A DNA stretch of 64,000 bases. Origin: Monodelphis domestica (taxonomy: Eukaryota; Chordata; Mammalia; Didelphimorphia; Didelphidae). This document shows positions 24,101 to 39,100 of this stretch, in pieces. The notes beneath the pieces were generated by a model, which saw only the letters and a list, made by a program, of their open reading frames with translations, did not search any database and was not told the origin of the DNA. The position numbers and the translations under genes were made by a program. Within the stretch, counting starts at the first letter, position 1. Each line of letters begins with the position of its first letter. The stretch spans positions 205,592,253 to 205,656,252 of the forward strand of contig NC_077229.1 of the NCBI RefSeq assembly GCF_027887165.1, read 5' to 3'.

Positions 24101-27100
24101 CAGTATTTTGAGTGGTGAGAGGTTTGAGGTAGAAAGACTAAATACATGACTGTTACAAATATTCTAAGTTAAAGGTATTGAGAACTTGAACTAAAGTGGT
24201 AGCTATGTGAGTAAAGAATAGGGATTGAATATGAGAAATGTGAAAGTTGAAACAGCAGTATTTAACAACTGACTGGATATATAGCTTAGGAAGGATGAAG
24301 AATTGAGGATAATGCTATGGTTATGAACCTAGGAAAGTGAAAGAATAGTGGTATCTTCAGCAGAAATAGGAAAGTTTTTGGAAGAGGAGGAAGGTTTTAG
24401 GGAAAAGATAGTTAAGTTTTGGATGTGTTGAGGTAAAGATGTTTCTGGTATATCTAGTTTAAAATATCCAGTAGACAGATGATGTGAGATTGAAAGTCGG
24501 GAGAATCTGGGATATATATACATAGATATACGCACACACATATATTGGGGGGGGGTCATCTTTATAAAGATAGTTATACCCATGGGAGTTGATGAGATTA
24601 GAGAGAGAGTGTGTAGAAAGAGAAAAGACAAGGATCTGATATAGACTTTTGGAAAATGTAGTTAAAGGGATGTGATAGGGATGATGAGTCAGCAAAAGAG
24701 ACAGTCAGGAAGAGAGCTAGAAGAGGATAATGTTGCAAGAACTGAAGAGAGGAGAGAACATTCAAGAGGCAAGGATGAACAACAGTGTCAAAAGCTGATA
24801 GGTTTAGATAAGATAGTTTTAGAAAGCGAATGTTGAAAAATTACCATCATATCTATTATCTGTTGAAGAAATTATTAGTAACTTTGGAAAGAACAGTTTC
24901 AGTTTAGTGACTAAATCAAAAGCCACATTTCAAATGGTTGAGGAGTGAGTGAGAGAAGTGGAAATTGCAAGTATAGACAGCTTTTTCAAAGAATTTGGCT
25001 GAGAAAGGGAAAAAATATAGGATTATAGCATGAGGTGAATATGGCGAAGATGAAGATCTTTTTCAAGATGGGCGAGACTGACATTTTTGACGGCATTAAG
25101 AGAGGAACCAATTCATAAGAGAGGTTAAAGTTTTGAAAAGGTGGATGATTGAGTTTGTAGTTTGCTGAAGACGATGGGAAGGTTCAGATTAAGTGCACAT
25201 ATTGAGGTTTGGGCTTTTGCAAACAGAAGGATTATCTCTTTGTGAGAGACGAAGGAGGGGTGAATGAGAGATGATGCTGAGGGGTTTGTGTTGAAGAGAA
25301 GGGGAGAAGAGGGAGCTCATGTTTAATGGTCTCTGTTTTCTCAAAGTAAGAGGCAAGCTCCTCAGCTAAGAGAGGGAAGTAGAGTTTTGGGACTTCACAA
25401 AGGAAAAAGTTTGAAGGAGCTTCAATGGAAATAGAGAATCATTTAGGGAGGAATGAAAATTCTACTTTCTTCAGCTAGAGCTTACTTGAAGTTGAATAAT
25501 GTGAATTTGTATTGAAACCAGTCAGCATTGTTATGAGACTTCCGGGGCTCTTGAGGAGGATTAAAAGAGACAAGTATAATCCAGGGCTACAGTTTGGCAA
25601 GAGATGAGCAGAAGGAAGCATGGCTTTCAAGAGCAGAGGACATCGTAGAGGTGAGATTCTAAATATTAGATTGAGGTTGGAGGTGGATGAGAATGAAGTC
25701 AGAATAGTGGTAATGGCCTGAGAAAGTACTAAGAGGTGGAAAGATTAGAGAATCTTGGTGAGGGCAAAGATTAGTTTAAATGAGATATGAAGCAGGTAGC
25801 ATGATAGGCATTTGTGCTCATACAGGAGAATATCAGAGTTTCTAAGTAAGGAAATAGAATACTAGAGTGGCCTCTAGTTTGTGAGCATCTTTTGTGTTGC
25901 TATATGAAGTGAAGAATTACGTTATGGGATTTAAAAGAGTAATTGAGAGATTGAGTAGCTCGAAGGGGCATCAAGATAAATATTAAAGCCCCTCTAGTAT
26001 AAGGACAAGTTTTACAGAATAGAAGAAGGTGGTAAAGCCAGGTTCTGGACTTGAAAACAGAAAATAACTTAGAGGTCTGTAGTTACCATAATTTGGATTG
26101 AGTGTGCCTTAAAGGAGCAAAAGTTGCAGTATTAAGGAGGTGAGGGGATAGTCTGGAAGTTACAGGGGGAGCAAGGAGTATTCTGACTCCTCTTTCAAGA
26201 CCAGTGTATCAGGGGCTGAGAGAGAAGGTATGACATCTTAGACTAGAGATACAGAGAGGGAAAAGTGAAAAAATCCTTGCTCCCAAAGGGATTATGTTCT
26301 CTTGGAAAACAATAATACATACATAGAGAAGTATGAGAAGTATCTGTGGGGTAAATATTTGTAGAATAAATACATAGTTGTTAGGGAGGGGTCCATCAGT
26401 TGTGACAATCAGGAAGAACACCATTTGAAAGCTAGTGTTTAAGATGAGCTTTGAAGAATTTAAGGGATTCAGAGGTGAAGGGGGAGGAGGATGCACATTT
26501 CAGGCATGGGGGAATATAGCCAGTACAAGGGGACAGAGATGGGGAAAGTGCTATCTATGAAGATTTGAGTGCTATCTATGAAGAACATGGAGAAGGCCCG
26601 TGATCCTGGACTGTAGAATTTGGGAAAGATGTGTGATGAGGCTAGGAAGATAAGTTGTAAAGGTCTTTAAAAGCTAAAGAGGGGTTTATACTGGATCCTG
26701 GCATCAGTAAAGACCCTGGAGTTAATTGAGTAGGTAAATGACATGGTCAGGAAAATCCATTTGACAGCTATGTGGAAGATATATTAGAGTAGGAGAAACT
26801 TGAATTAGGAAGACCAGTGAGAGTATTTCACCAGTCATTGTGAGAAGTAGTGAAGGAAGACTTGAACTAAGGTAGTGTCTGGGTGAGTATAGCAAAGGGG
26901 TCATACACTAAGAAATTTCAAAGTTATAGGAAGCGAAATTTGCCTCCTCATTTAGAACATGGGGGGAAGGAGAGTGAAAAGTTGAGGATATACTCAGGTT
27001 ATGAATCTAGGAGACTAAAAGAATAAGAGTGCTCTTGACAAAAAGAAGTAAGTTTGGCAAGAAGTAGCTTTGGTCAGGGAAGATAACGAATTCTGTTTTA

Positions 27101-30100
27101 GAGAGTTCATGGATGTCCAGTTTGAAATATTTAATAGATTATGGTTGATATAGGATTAGACTCACTAAAGATAGGGGATATCTATCTATCTAAATCTATC
27201 TATCTATCTATCTATATCTATCTAGTTGTCATCCTTATAAAGGTTATGCTGATAAAGAGGAGAAGGGAGAGAGAAAGAAGAACAGGTATATCTCTCTCTA
27301 GATATTCCTTTTTAATTCAATTTAATCCCTATCAATTCTACCTCAGTCTTTCTCTTATTTAGCAACCAGAATCAGGGGCTCCTAAGATAGGAGGACACAT
27401 AGGATTCAGAGAATTTTAGAGTTGAAATTTGAAGATAATTTAGTACAACCCCCAATTTTATAATTAGGTAGTCAAAGAAGAATTTAATAAGCATCTATTA
27501 TAAATAAATATTGCTTTTGATCAAAATATTAAAAAATATTCTCTCATTTAGCAATCATTTAAAAAAAGAAAATGAAAGTTAATTTGGCATTGTCCTTAAA
27601 GGAACTCATGTTGATTCTTATTTAGCAGTAGTAAAGTGGTAAAGGAGAAAAACTATATTTTGTAGGTGAATTTTGCTCATGTCTGATTTAGAGAAGAAAA
27701 AAAAATTAAGGTTAATACTGTAATCCAATCAGGTTCCATTTAGTGCAAATAACCTAATCCAATCCAATAAATATTTAGTAAGGGTCTGTTATGTGTCAGG
27801 AACTATTCTAAGTACTGGAGATACAATTACTACAAATAGTCCCAACATGCAAGGAACTTTTAATCTAAATGAGAGAGAAAAGATATAAAAGGAGATAGGA
27901 AAGGAAGGGGGCAGGAGGCCAGGGGGTACCTGGTATGGAGGCTTCTTGTTTCCAAGAGTTGAAGCCAGGTAGACTAGCAGATTCAGAATGGAGTGAGCTA
28001 AAATGTGCAGTTTCTGTACTCTGTAAAGAAAGGCACTGGGAAGAGTTTGGCACTTCACCCTCCATCCCTCAAATCTCAGGAGAGGTGACAAGGTAAGGTG
28101 ATGTTAAGGCTTGAGTTAGTAGCATGGTGATGAAATTTTTCTTGTAGTTTTTTGGTTGTGTCCCACTGTTCTTGATCCCATTTGGGCTTTTGTTTTGTTT
28201 TGTTTTAGGCAAAGATACTAGAATGGTTTGCCATTTTCTTTTCCAGCTCTTTTTATAGATGAGGAAAATGAGGCAAACAAGTTTAAGCATTTTATCCAGG
28301 GTTGCTAGTTAAGTGTCTGAGGCTGGATTTAAACACAGGAAGATGAATCTGCTTGATTCCAGGTCCTGTATTCTGTACCTTCCCCAAGATGAGATATGGG
28401 GAGATGAGCTTAACTTTGGAAAGGGATAATCTTGTTCTTTGAAATTGAAATCAGTCAGAATAACAGATGTGGTGTCCCATGAAATGGTTACAGTATTTGA
28501 ATTTGCACTATTTTGAAGAAAAAAAATTAAAAATAAGTTTTAAAATTTTTTCACTATAATATAATGGCAAGTTTGTTGTTATTGTTATTATTACAAAGTA
28601 ATAGTGTAGTTATAGAAAACAAAATTGAAAACAAAATTTAAATTACTCAATACCAATTGCAAAATACTTTTAATTCACTCAACTACTAGTGTTCTTTAAA
28701 ATATTTTATCAACCATAAAAAAGTGAACTGCTTTTTCTTTTCTTACATCTTAAGAAATTTCTGGTAGGTAAACAACATATTGGCAAAATTGCATACACAT
28801 TCGCACATAAAACTAGTATAGCTGGATGACCTGAAACTTTATCTGAAATCATTAATTCTTTAAGAAAGATACTACTGTCCTTGAATTATTTTTCAACAGC
28901 AGTACTAAAATAACTTGAAAACAAGTGTTTAACAAGTTTTGGTTACAAATGCTTTCTTATTTATTTGACCACTAGAAAACTGCAAGTAATAGAATGTTGA
29001 AACTTTTCAGAGCATGAAAATTTCAGGACAGATAAACTTATTGGTTTTAATTTTAAGTCTCTTTCTGTATTATCTCCCAATAAACGTGTTAGGTAATCCT
29101 TAGATAGTTTAAATCCATTTATTTTTTCTGAAATATATAAATTCTGGAAGGCATCTTTCCCCATAATCTGTCCATTCATAGTAAAAATCTCTTGATTAGC
29201 ATATTCAGCTTATTCAGTTGTTTTCTTAAAAAAACATCATATTAGGCTGCTATATCCTCACCTGCACAGGCCACCTCTCCATTAAATTTAAATTATGCAT
29301 TTGAATTCTGTTTTTAAAATGATTGAACTTACAGATATTTGCAGTCTTCACTGTCTACTTATTTTTATTTTATTTTGCTTCCTTAAGTAAATTTGAAGCT
29401 TTTGTCTGAACAGCTGCCTAGCTAAGTAGAATGCATTTTTTATTGCAATCTTAAATCTGTACAACTAAAAGAGATTCTATTTCCATTATTTTAACTCTTC
29501 TCTTTGTAGTTATTTGTAAGCCACAAAAAGTTAATGCAACTTTCCCATTTCCTTTTATTTTTCCTGCTTGTTTTATAATATTCTGGTTCTGTATATTAGG
29601 CATTCTGACATCTTATCACAAAATTAGTGTCCAGATTCATGCTATTCAGTTACATCATATTTTTGATCTAATGTAATAACAAGCCTCTTCCATTTTTTCA
29701 CATTAACTTTGTTTCCATCTGTATTCTTCTTAATGTCCATTTTTATCTTAAAAAAAAAATAACCCAACTGTTGGTAATATGGAACACAGGAGCATATCAT
29801 ATCTACAGGATGATAGTATAAAGATAATTTTAGCATTGTGACTTAAAATCTAGATTAATTGGTCATCATGGGATATTCCAAATAATAAAATACCCAAGTC
29901 AGCTGGAAATTATGGTGATTTTAATTAATATAGAGAGAAGGAATTAAGGAGAAGAGAGAGAGAGGGAAAGAGTTAATTAAAACTGCTCCGGCTCAGGCTG
30001 AACCAGGCAGGAATTAAAGGCCTTAGCCAAGGGGGCCCAAGGAAAAAGGGAGTCAGTCTTATCACTCACCATGAGATTGTCTCAAGGAAGCTGTCTGAGG

Positions 30101-33100
30101 GAGCTCCTCCAGGCTGAGTTCCAAGATCGAGCTAGCACCCAGCTGCTCACAGGAAGTGATCAGCCAGATCCACCTCTCTGGGGAAAGGGGCCGAAGAGAG
30201 GAAGTGACATGCCCTATATAGACGGTTTTACATCACTTTCCTGCGTCTCATCTGTACCAATGGTAGCTTAGCTTGACTTGGGACAGCCCAAGGGTCTGTC
30301 AGCTGTTTCTACATGTGTCTGTTGAAGGCCATCCTCCTAGATACTTAATCCTTGAGTATGGGTACAGACATGCTTGACCTTGTTAGACTAAGTAGGGTGG
30401 AGCAATGTAGAGTTCCCAAGACATTCCTGATTCTGTTAGACCAAGTATCTCCATAGTTACAATCAGGAAATAGCTAAATCAAATCTTCTAAAGTAAGGTC
30501 TGAGTAGGGTGGAGTAGTTTTAAAGTTCACAATAGACAAGTACAGGCTGATATCAGAATGATATATTAGAATTTTCAAGTAGTCCATACACATTGCATTA
30601 ACTGAATTTTAGTTTCTGTTAAATATGACCCGATAACATTTTTATAATTCACACCCAATCAAATTATATTATTTGAACTTGCATTAATTGTGAATTTTCT
30701 GATCATTTAAATGGCCATATAATTAATGATGAGGCTAGCCCTTGATAAAATACCTTTTGATCAGTGTGTCCCAACCATTTGGCCTAGATAATTTTTGGAA
30801 CTATGCCTCAAAAGCTAGTAAACTGGAATATTGTTTGACCCAGCAATGCCAATACAAAGTCTATACCCGAAAGAGGTGAGATATGTACAAAAATACTTTA
30901 AAGCAGCTCTGTTTTTGGTGGCAAAGAATGGGAAACTAAGGGAATGCCCATCATTTAGAAAATTCCTGGAGTAACTTAGAGTATATGAATGTGATGGAAT
31001 ACTATTGTGCTGTAAGAAAAAAGAAAAGATATGGTTTCATAGGAACCTAAGAAGACTTGCATGAGCTGATACAGAGGGAAGTGATTAGACTCAGAACAAC
31101 AATTTATACAACAACAATATCATAAAGACAGCTTGGGAGACTTAAGAACTCGGATCAACATAATTACCAACCTCAATTCCCAAGGACTCATATGAAACAT
31201 GTTCCTGATAGAGAGGTGATAGACTCAAAGGGAATCCTGAGACAAAATCTTTTTTGGACATGGCCAGTGCAGGAATTTATTTTGCCTGGTTACATATGTT
31301 TTCAGAAGGGGTTTTGTTTTTCTTACTTTTTTCAATAGGCCTGATGGATTAATGGAAAGGAAAGTGTAAAAAGCTGATCTTTCTTTGAAAAAATAAAAGA
31401 AAGTAAGATTTTCAAAATTATCTAGGTTCATAAAGCTAGAGTCAGAATATGTGAAGATAATTCAAAAGGGGAAAATGTTAATATTTATAAGGACACAGAA
31501 AGGCCTCCCTTCAAACAGATTATTTTAGTCTTAAGGAAAACAGAGAAACTAAGAGGCAGAAATGATTGGTCAGGCATTGGGGATAGCCAGTACAAAAGGT
31601 ACTGAGATATGAACTGTCTTATTCAAAGAACTGCAAAGTAGGCCAGTGTAGCAGTAAGCAATCCATGACAAGAACATTTTCCTTTTCTAAACATTCCTTT
31701 AATAACACATTCTGGAATTTTTTTGAGGAACCAAAGTCGTTTACTGGACTCTAGAAGAAGCTACTCTATCCCTTCTTTGAAAAGGATGACATTTGTCTGT
31801 ATGAAGCCCAGGAAGGTGAGCAAGAACAAAGAACCTGAAATATACAGAACAACTAGGTCAATGGAAATGAGGATGGACCTTATTATTATTATTATTAATA
31901 TTAATATTATTATTATTTGCCACAGTGTTCTCCCAAAGACAGCATAAAATAGACCCTAAGAAAAAACTGATTTTATTCTTTCAAAGGAACAGTGTCATAA
32001 CTGGAGGCTCCATTTCTGAAGGACTAAGCATCATGCAGATCAACTACAACAGTGCCATAAAAGCAAAACTGTCAATATCTCTGGACCACTTTATTTTATT
32101 TTATTGTATTTTTTAAACCCTTACCTTCCGTCTTGGAATCAATACTGCGTATTGGTTCCAAGGCAGAAGAGTGGTAAGGGCTAGGCAATGGAGGTCAAGT
32201 GACTTGCCCAGGGTGACACAGCTGGGAAGTGTCTGAGGCCAGATTTGAACCTAGAACCTCCCATCTCTAGGCCTGACTCAATCCACTGAGTTACCCAGTT
32301 GCCCCCTGTGACCACTATAAATTGTTTTTTAAAATATAAGAAATTATTTAAAAGCAATAAATTCAGTAGTATATAATTATATGTCACCCTATTGTTACTG
32401 TTAAATACTTTCCACTTGAAAAATGACATTATGTAAAAGGCATAAGTAGAAGTATATAATTAAGGAATAATATGAACAAGTGATTGGGAACCTATAAGAA
32501 TAAAGTCCCAAATGATGGTAGAATTATAGATTTTTAAATTAAAAAGAAATATAGAGGTCATCTAGATCAACTCCCTTACTGTATGCCAGAACAGGCCTAG
32601 AAAGGCTAAAAGACTTGCCCAAAATCACACAAGTAGTAGACATAAGAACAAAACTGGGCTTGAGGAAAATAAGATAATAAAAAGCATTTTGGAAGCTATC
32701 TTCAGCTGAAGAAGCAGGACAAAGAATGGACCCACTTTACTGTTTGTGGCAGATGGTGTAATGTTAACAGATGACAGAGAAAGCAGAGCTACACAAATGG
32801 TGTTTTGCTTCTATCTCTGTTACCTAGAAATATGATTTTCAGACTTAAAATGATAGAATAAACACAGTGAAGAAGGAACTGGGATGGAAGAAACAATGCC
32901 ACTGATTACAAGGATACCTTAAAGGATCCTTGATTTTATTGCTGCAGGTACTCTTTCCACCCATGCATATTGAACCTTGCCCACTCTTTTATCTTTTATG
33001 AATGTACTTATAGTCATGTTTTTCCATAAACCCTCCATATGTATGTATTATATGTATTATGTATTATAAATCTTCTTCCATCGTTTTTAGTGTCTAAAAG

Positions 33101-36100
33101 TTCTTAATGGATCAATATTGTGCTATCCATTTCTTGTCTGTTTGCATATTATGCATAACTTATGCTCTTTATTGTTCCCAATAAAAGATCTTCATAATAC
33201 ATATGAAATGGCAGCAAATTAGCCTTTGTCATTAGCATATTACTTCCACCATATAGCATTTATACCCACCATGCATCTTTCTACTACAATTTTAGTTGCT
33301 TTTAATTTTGATTTTCCAAGATCATGATGTTCTATGATTTGTAGTCATATAGCATCTGGGAGAACATTGTTGTTAAAGAACTGAACAGTTCTAGCAGTGA
33401 GCAATTAGAGATCACCAAAAGTACCATACTGTTTATAAGAGACAGTCTGAAGTTTTCCTGATTATCAATCCTGGATCAAGCTTATTGATATCTTTCCCCT
33501 AATCTTCCTAATCTCTTTATTTCTGGGTCAAAGGGCATAGCTCCAAGTTGCTTTACAAAATGAATGAAGCAGTTCATGACTCTACCAATAGTTCAGACAT
33601 GTACCTGTTTTTCCATAATCCTTCCTACGTTTATTATTTTTCCTTTTTTTTTTTAAGTCTGATAGGTATGTAGTAGTACCTCATAGTTAAAAAAAATTAT
33701 TATTGTTTACTTGTTTTCAGTTGTGTCTAATTCCTCATGACCCTATTTGGAGTATCTTAGCAAAGATACTAGAGTGATTTGCCCTTTCCTTCTCCAGTTC
33801 ATTTTGCTGATGTGGAACTTATGCAAATAGTGTTAAAATTCTCATTGTCACACAGCTAGCAAAATCCCAAGGCCTGGAGTTGAATTCAAGAAGAGGAATC
33901 TTCCTGACTTTGGGCCTAGTGCTCTATCCTCTGGGTCACCTAGCTTCCCTTTCAAAAATGTTTAAAATGGACATTTCTCTAATTGGGCATTTTTCATGAT
34001 TGCTAAATCATTCAGATTTTTTAAATATGATAGACCTATTCATATTTGTTCACCATATATGAATTGATGAATATATCTAGATATTTACATGCTTTCTTTT
34101 TTATGTTAGAATATATTCTCCTTGAGAACAAGGACTGTGGATTTTTTTTTTTTTGTTCCCAGGGCTTAGCACATGGCAGGTATTAAATAAATGCTTGTTG
34201 ATTTGACTATATTATTTGATGTATTATAGTTATTATAGTGAATATATTATATTATTATAGTTGGACCTTCTGCCTCACTTATTTTCCTTCTTCAAATTTA
34301 CTTTCACACAACTGCCAAACTGGTTTTTTAAAATCACAAATATGACTCAGTATATTTCACTTTATTTTTATGTGTACTATAGACATGTATCCTGCCACAC
34401 TGGCTTTCTTACTGTTCTTTGTAGGTTGTACTCCCACCTCCATGCCTTTTCTCCTGCTGTCCTCCATGCTTGGAATGTACTCTTCTCTCTCCAAATTCTT
34501 TCATCGTTCTAGGTTCAACTTCTATACAAGACTTTTCCTGATCCTGTTCCCTGAAGATGCTAGTCCTCACCTCCCTTCATAAACATATATGCTTTTTTCT
34601 ATATGAGTCCCTTCTTCTTTAGCTAGCTTGTAAACTTTCTGATGGGAAAGACTTCTCATTTCTCTTATTATTTTGACAGGGATGATTCATAATTAGAAAA
34701 ACTATTCTCATGATCAAAAATGCTAAAAACAAAAACCTCGTGATTATGGTTTCAAGTAATGCCAAAAGACACTCTTGGTACAATTATAACATTTATATTA
34801 AAACTTGTAAAAAGCTCAGTCATTAAACCAAAAAGTAGTATCATTTATAATAGAGGAACATCAGAAACTTTCCAAGTTGAAACTAAAGCAAAGAAATATG
34901 TTCTTTCTAATTCTTATTATTTGACATAATTCTAGAAAGAGTATAACAAAGTGAAGGAACAAAATTAAAGTTATACGTTTTTACAAAGAAGAGACAAAAT
35001 TATCACTTACAGATGATATTATGGTGTACTTAGAAAACAAAACCCCAAAAGTCTTCCAAGAAACTAATTGAGATGAATGGATTGGCAAAGAAATTACATT
35101 CCAAGTTCCTATAAACTATGTCTGGAAACTAACATATTAATACACAAGATTTATGTGTTTGCAACTAGAAAACATTTTTTATAGAAATAAAAGAAGGCTT
35201 AAAAGATTGGAAATATAGACACTATCCTATAGTGTTTATAGGCTACAATGAGATTATTTTAAAATAAAATATTTTATACAATATATTATATATTTCTATA
35301 ATAATAATATAAATTAAATTAATTAGCATTTTAATGATATATTAGTCATATTTTCAAAGGAATAATATCTCATCTCTACACAAAGTTAAAATTAATTTGG
35401 AAAAACAGAACATATAAAGTTTTTAGGAAAATTAGACAAAGTATGAATGAAGGAGCCATAGTCAGACCTCAAACTATAAAGCTGAATGATGTTGATTAAA
35501 AACAAGTCATTAGAGCAGACAAGGAAAAATAAGAAACCAAAAACAAAGCCCAGTGTCTGAAAAACTCACAAACAAATCACTAGAAGAAGGACTAACTTTT
35601 TGACAAGAACCCACAGAGAAAGTGGAAAACAATTTTGATAGAAATTCCAAGGAGGGGTTCTTGACTTAGAGTCTGTGAATTTGCTTTGGTTTCTATTGTA
35701 ATTTTGTATATTTTTATTTTATGCATTTAAATGTAAACCAAGAAGTGGTCCTTAGGTCTCATTATACTACCAAAGGGGATCCATAATACAAAAAAGTTTT
35801 AGGATATCTGACAGCTTCAAACTCATCAGTGTGTTAAAGGGGGGGAGGGGTAGTCTAGGCATTCATATATCTTCCCCAGCAGAATGACTTCCTGAGAATA
35901 ATTTGTGTAAATGTCTAAGAAGATGGTAGAAGCTGGTGCTCTGGAATTTGATTAGACATGGAAGAAATCAGAGTCATTCACCATATCCCAGGTTATTACT
36001 GGTCATCTTGACTTTTGTCTTGCCACTAGCCTTGCCTAACTGGAAGAAAGAGACAGAAAACTATGCAACTTGCATCATTTTAATCCAATTTATGCATGAG

Positions 36101-39100
36101 TCAAAAGATATCACCACTGATACCATTTTGGTTCTCTTTGAGTACAAAGGATAACAACTAATCCCACACTGAACTGAAAATACCCTGAATTTAAAAAAAG
36201 AGAAATCATAAAGAAGAGGTAACAGGATCATAGAAAGCTTAGATTTAGAAAAAGAAGGAACTTAGAGAAGTACAATTGTTTTGTTTTGCAGAAGAGGAGA
36301 CTGAGGCCAGATGGGATTGTGACTTGCTAATGGGTACACAGGTAATAAGTTGTAGGGCTAGAACTAGAGCCCAAGTCTTCCAACTCCCATTTCCCTAATT
36401 TCAAGCATGCTTCATACTCTTTGTAACAGTGGCTAAGGTTAGAATTCTTAAAAGAAAACATAAAGGATAAAATAGTTTTTATTAAATTACTTTTTTATAA
36501 TGCATGAATACAATCAGTAAGGACTGAATAAAAACAATCTGTAGAGTTAGGAAAATAGTTGCATTATCACCTCTAAAATATGATATTCAAAATATATAGG
36601 GATTTGACACAAGTGTTGAATAATAATGACAGCCAAACATATTACAATTATTATCTTATCCTCAGCACAAACTTGGGGTGCCATCATTATCCCCATTTTG
36701 AAAATGAGGAAACTGAAGCAAACATATTAAGACATAGAATCATATGGCTAGTAAATATCTGAGATCACATTTGAATTCAGGTCTTCCTGACTTCAGAAAT
36801 AGAAGATCAAAAGCTGTTTACTTGATAATGCATTCCAAGGATATGAATGAATAAATACCTTTCAAATTAAATGCAAATTACAAATGAACATTTGAAAAAA
36901 ACCTCAATCATTAGTAGTAAGAGAAATGCAAATTAAAACAATTCTTGTTAAGTGTACTTAAAATCATACATAATGCATTATGAAGATTAGTTGAAGAAAT
37001 TTTGTCTGTAATAGAAAATTTTTAAGGAGTATTTGATAGACCTCTTAAAACATTGAAGGAATGATTGCTGGAGTTTGCTGGATTTGGTGTAAGCATTTAA
37101 TACCTTGGATATTAACAAATGATATAAATCAGCACCTTAATTTTGTTTTGTTTTTTTAATTTTCTGAACCAATGATGTCAAACTCAAATAAAAATCACTA
37201 AGGCCACATATTAATTTGGAAACTACCATGAATATTATTATCTATGTTATATACTTAGTGTCAAACTTTCCCAGTTACATTTTAATCTGATTGGGCCTTC
37301 TGTTTAATATCTTCCTTCTAGGTCACGATGACTTTATGACAGTTTCTGTAGCACAAGTTTTCCTGTTGTGGATATTCTCATAAGAGAGAAAAAGAAGTAT
37401 ATATTTACACCTAATATAAATAAGATATGTAACATCCGTACATTCTAATCATTATATGAGCATTCCAACTTTAAAATATTGTATTTGTTGTGGAAGACAG
37501 AAATAAAACAAGGGCAGATGCCAAGGGTCCTACACTTTGATAATAGGAAATAAAAAATGTCAATTGGTAGAAATAGATCAAGTGCCCAAAACTTATTATA
37601 GTGATAAATTCAAAATATTTAACACAATGTATGGAAGTTTCTTATAGCAGTGAAAAGACTTCAGGAGCAGAATGCCATTGATACGGCAATCATTCTTAAA
37701 GTCTAAATCAGAATGATCATTCACAATTCTATAGTGCTTTACAATTTGCCAGAGTACTTAAAAAAAAACAAACCCCAAAACTCTTACCTTCTATCTTACT
37801 AGTTCTAAGACAGAAGAGTGACAAGGGCTAGGCATTTGGGATTAAGTGATTCACCCAGGGTCACACAGCTAGGAAGTGTCCAAGGTCAGATTTGAACTTG
37901 GATTCTCCCAACTCAGGCCTAGCACTCTGTCCACTGTACTACCTAGCTGCCCTCCAAAGTACTTTATTTACTTACACAAGCATAAGTATTATCCTCACTT
38001 TACAGATGAAGAAAGAGGGGCTCAGAGAAGTTATGGATTGTCTGGGGTCACATCAATAATAAATAGATTGCAGATAAATTCAGGTCTTCAGACTCCTTGT
38101 CTAGTATTCTTGCCATTCAACTCATTTTCTCAAGAGAATCGTCAACAATTACTTAAACCAAGTATTAGGCATGCAGAGAGATGTATAATTTTTAATATAT
38201 TTCTGTTTTTAATGAAGTTTTAGGATATTACTCAAACCTCTTTTTAGGGCAGGAAAAGTGATGATGTTTCCCCACAAGTTTCCTTTTGTTGCTTTCAGAA
38301 AGTGCTAAGCTTAATGGAACTTTAGTATAAGTAATTTTGGCATTTCGTGTTGTCTCAGGTTCCTTAAATTTTCAAAGCTTTGAACAGAATTAACTGCCTT
38401 TAATTTTAATTCACACACTCAATCTGTTCACCTCCTTTTTTTTTTTTAATATCATCCATTTTGGCTTAATAGATTAAGCACCTCATATCTGTGCAGCAGT
38501 GTAATGTCATTGTAAGAATGGCCTGTAATCTGAAATTTATTTTTGTAGTAAACAAAATGCTGAAGTTTTTTCTTCTATTTTGTGAAAAGTTACTATTTTT
38601 TAAAACACGTATTTTTTTTAATGTTTTAATAGAAATTTGAGATTGGCTATCACTACAACCAGCTTTCTTTACTTGTTAACTACAGATAAATTAAGTTCAG
38701 TGAATTAAATATCATAAAGTTTATTAATTATTTCTTTTGAGGACTTGGAATTCTTTGTAATTATTCAGTTTTTCTTTTATATGCTCACAGTGTGTTTTAA
38801 TTTTGGTTTTGCTTTTGTTGTTTTGTATTATTTTATGACTATTTCTCCAAATTTCTTTGTATCCTTCCTCTTTGATGCTTTTCTGTTACAGTATGTTAAT
38901 GCACCACCATTTAATTAACTATTACCCTGTTGTAATTTAGTTTTTCTCTAGTTTCTTTTTCTTTTCTTTCTTTTTATAAAAACCCTTACCTTCCATCTTG
39001 GAATTAATACTGTGTATGCGCTCCAAGGCAGAAGAATGGTAAGGGCTAGGCAATGGGGTTCAAGTGACTTGCCCAGGGTCACACAGCTGGGAAGTGTCTG

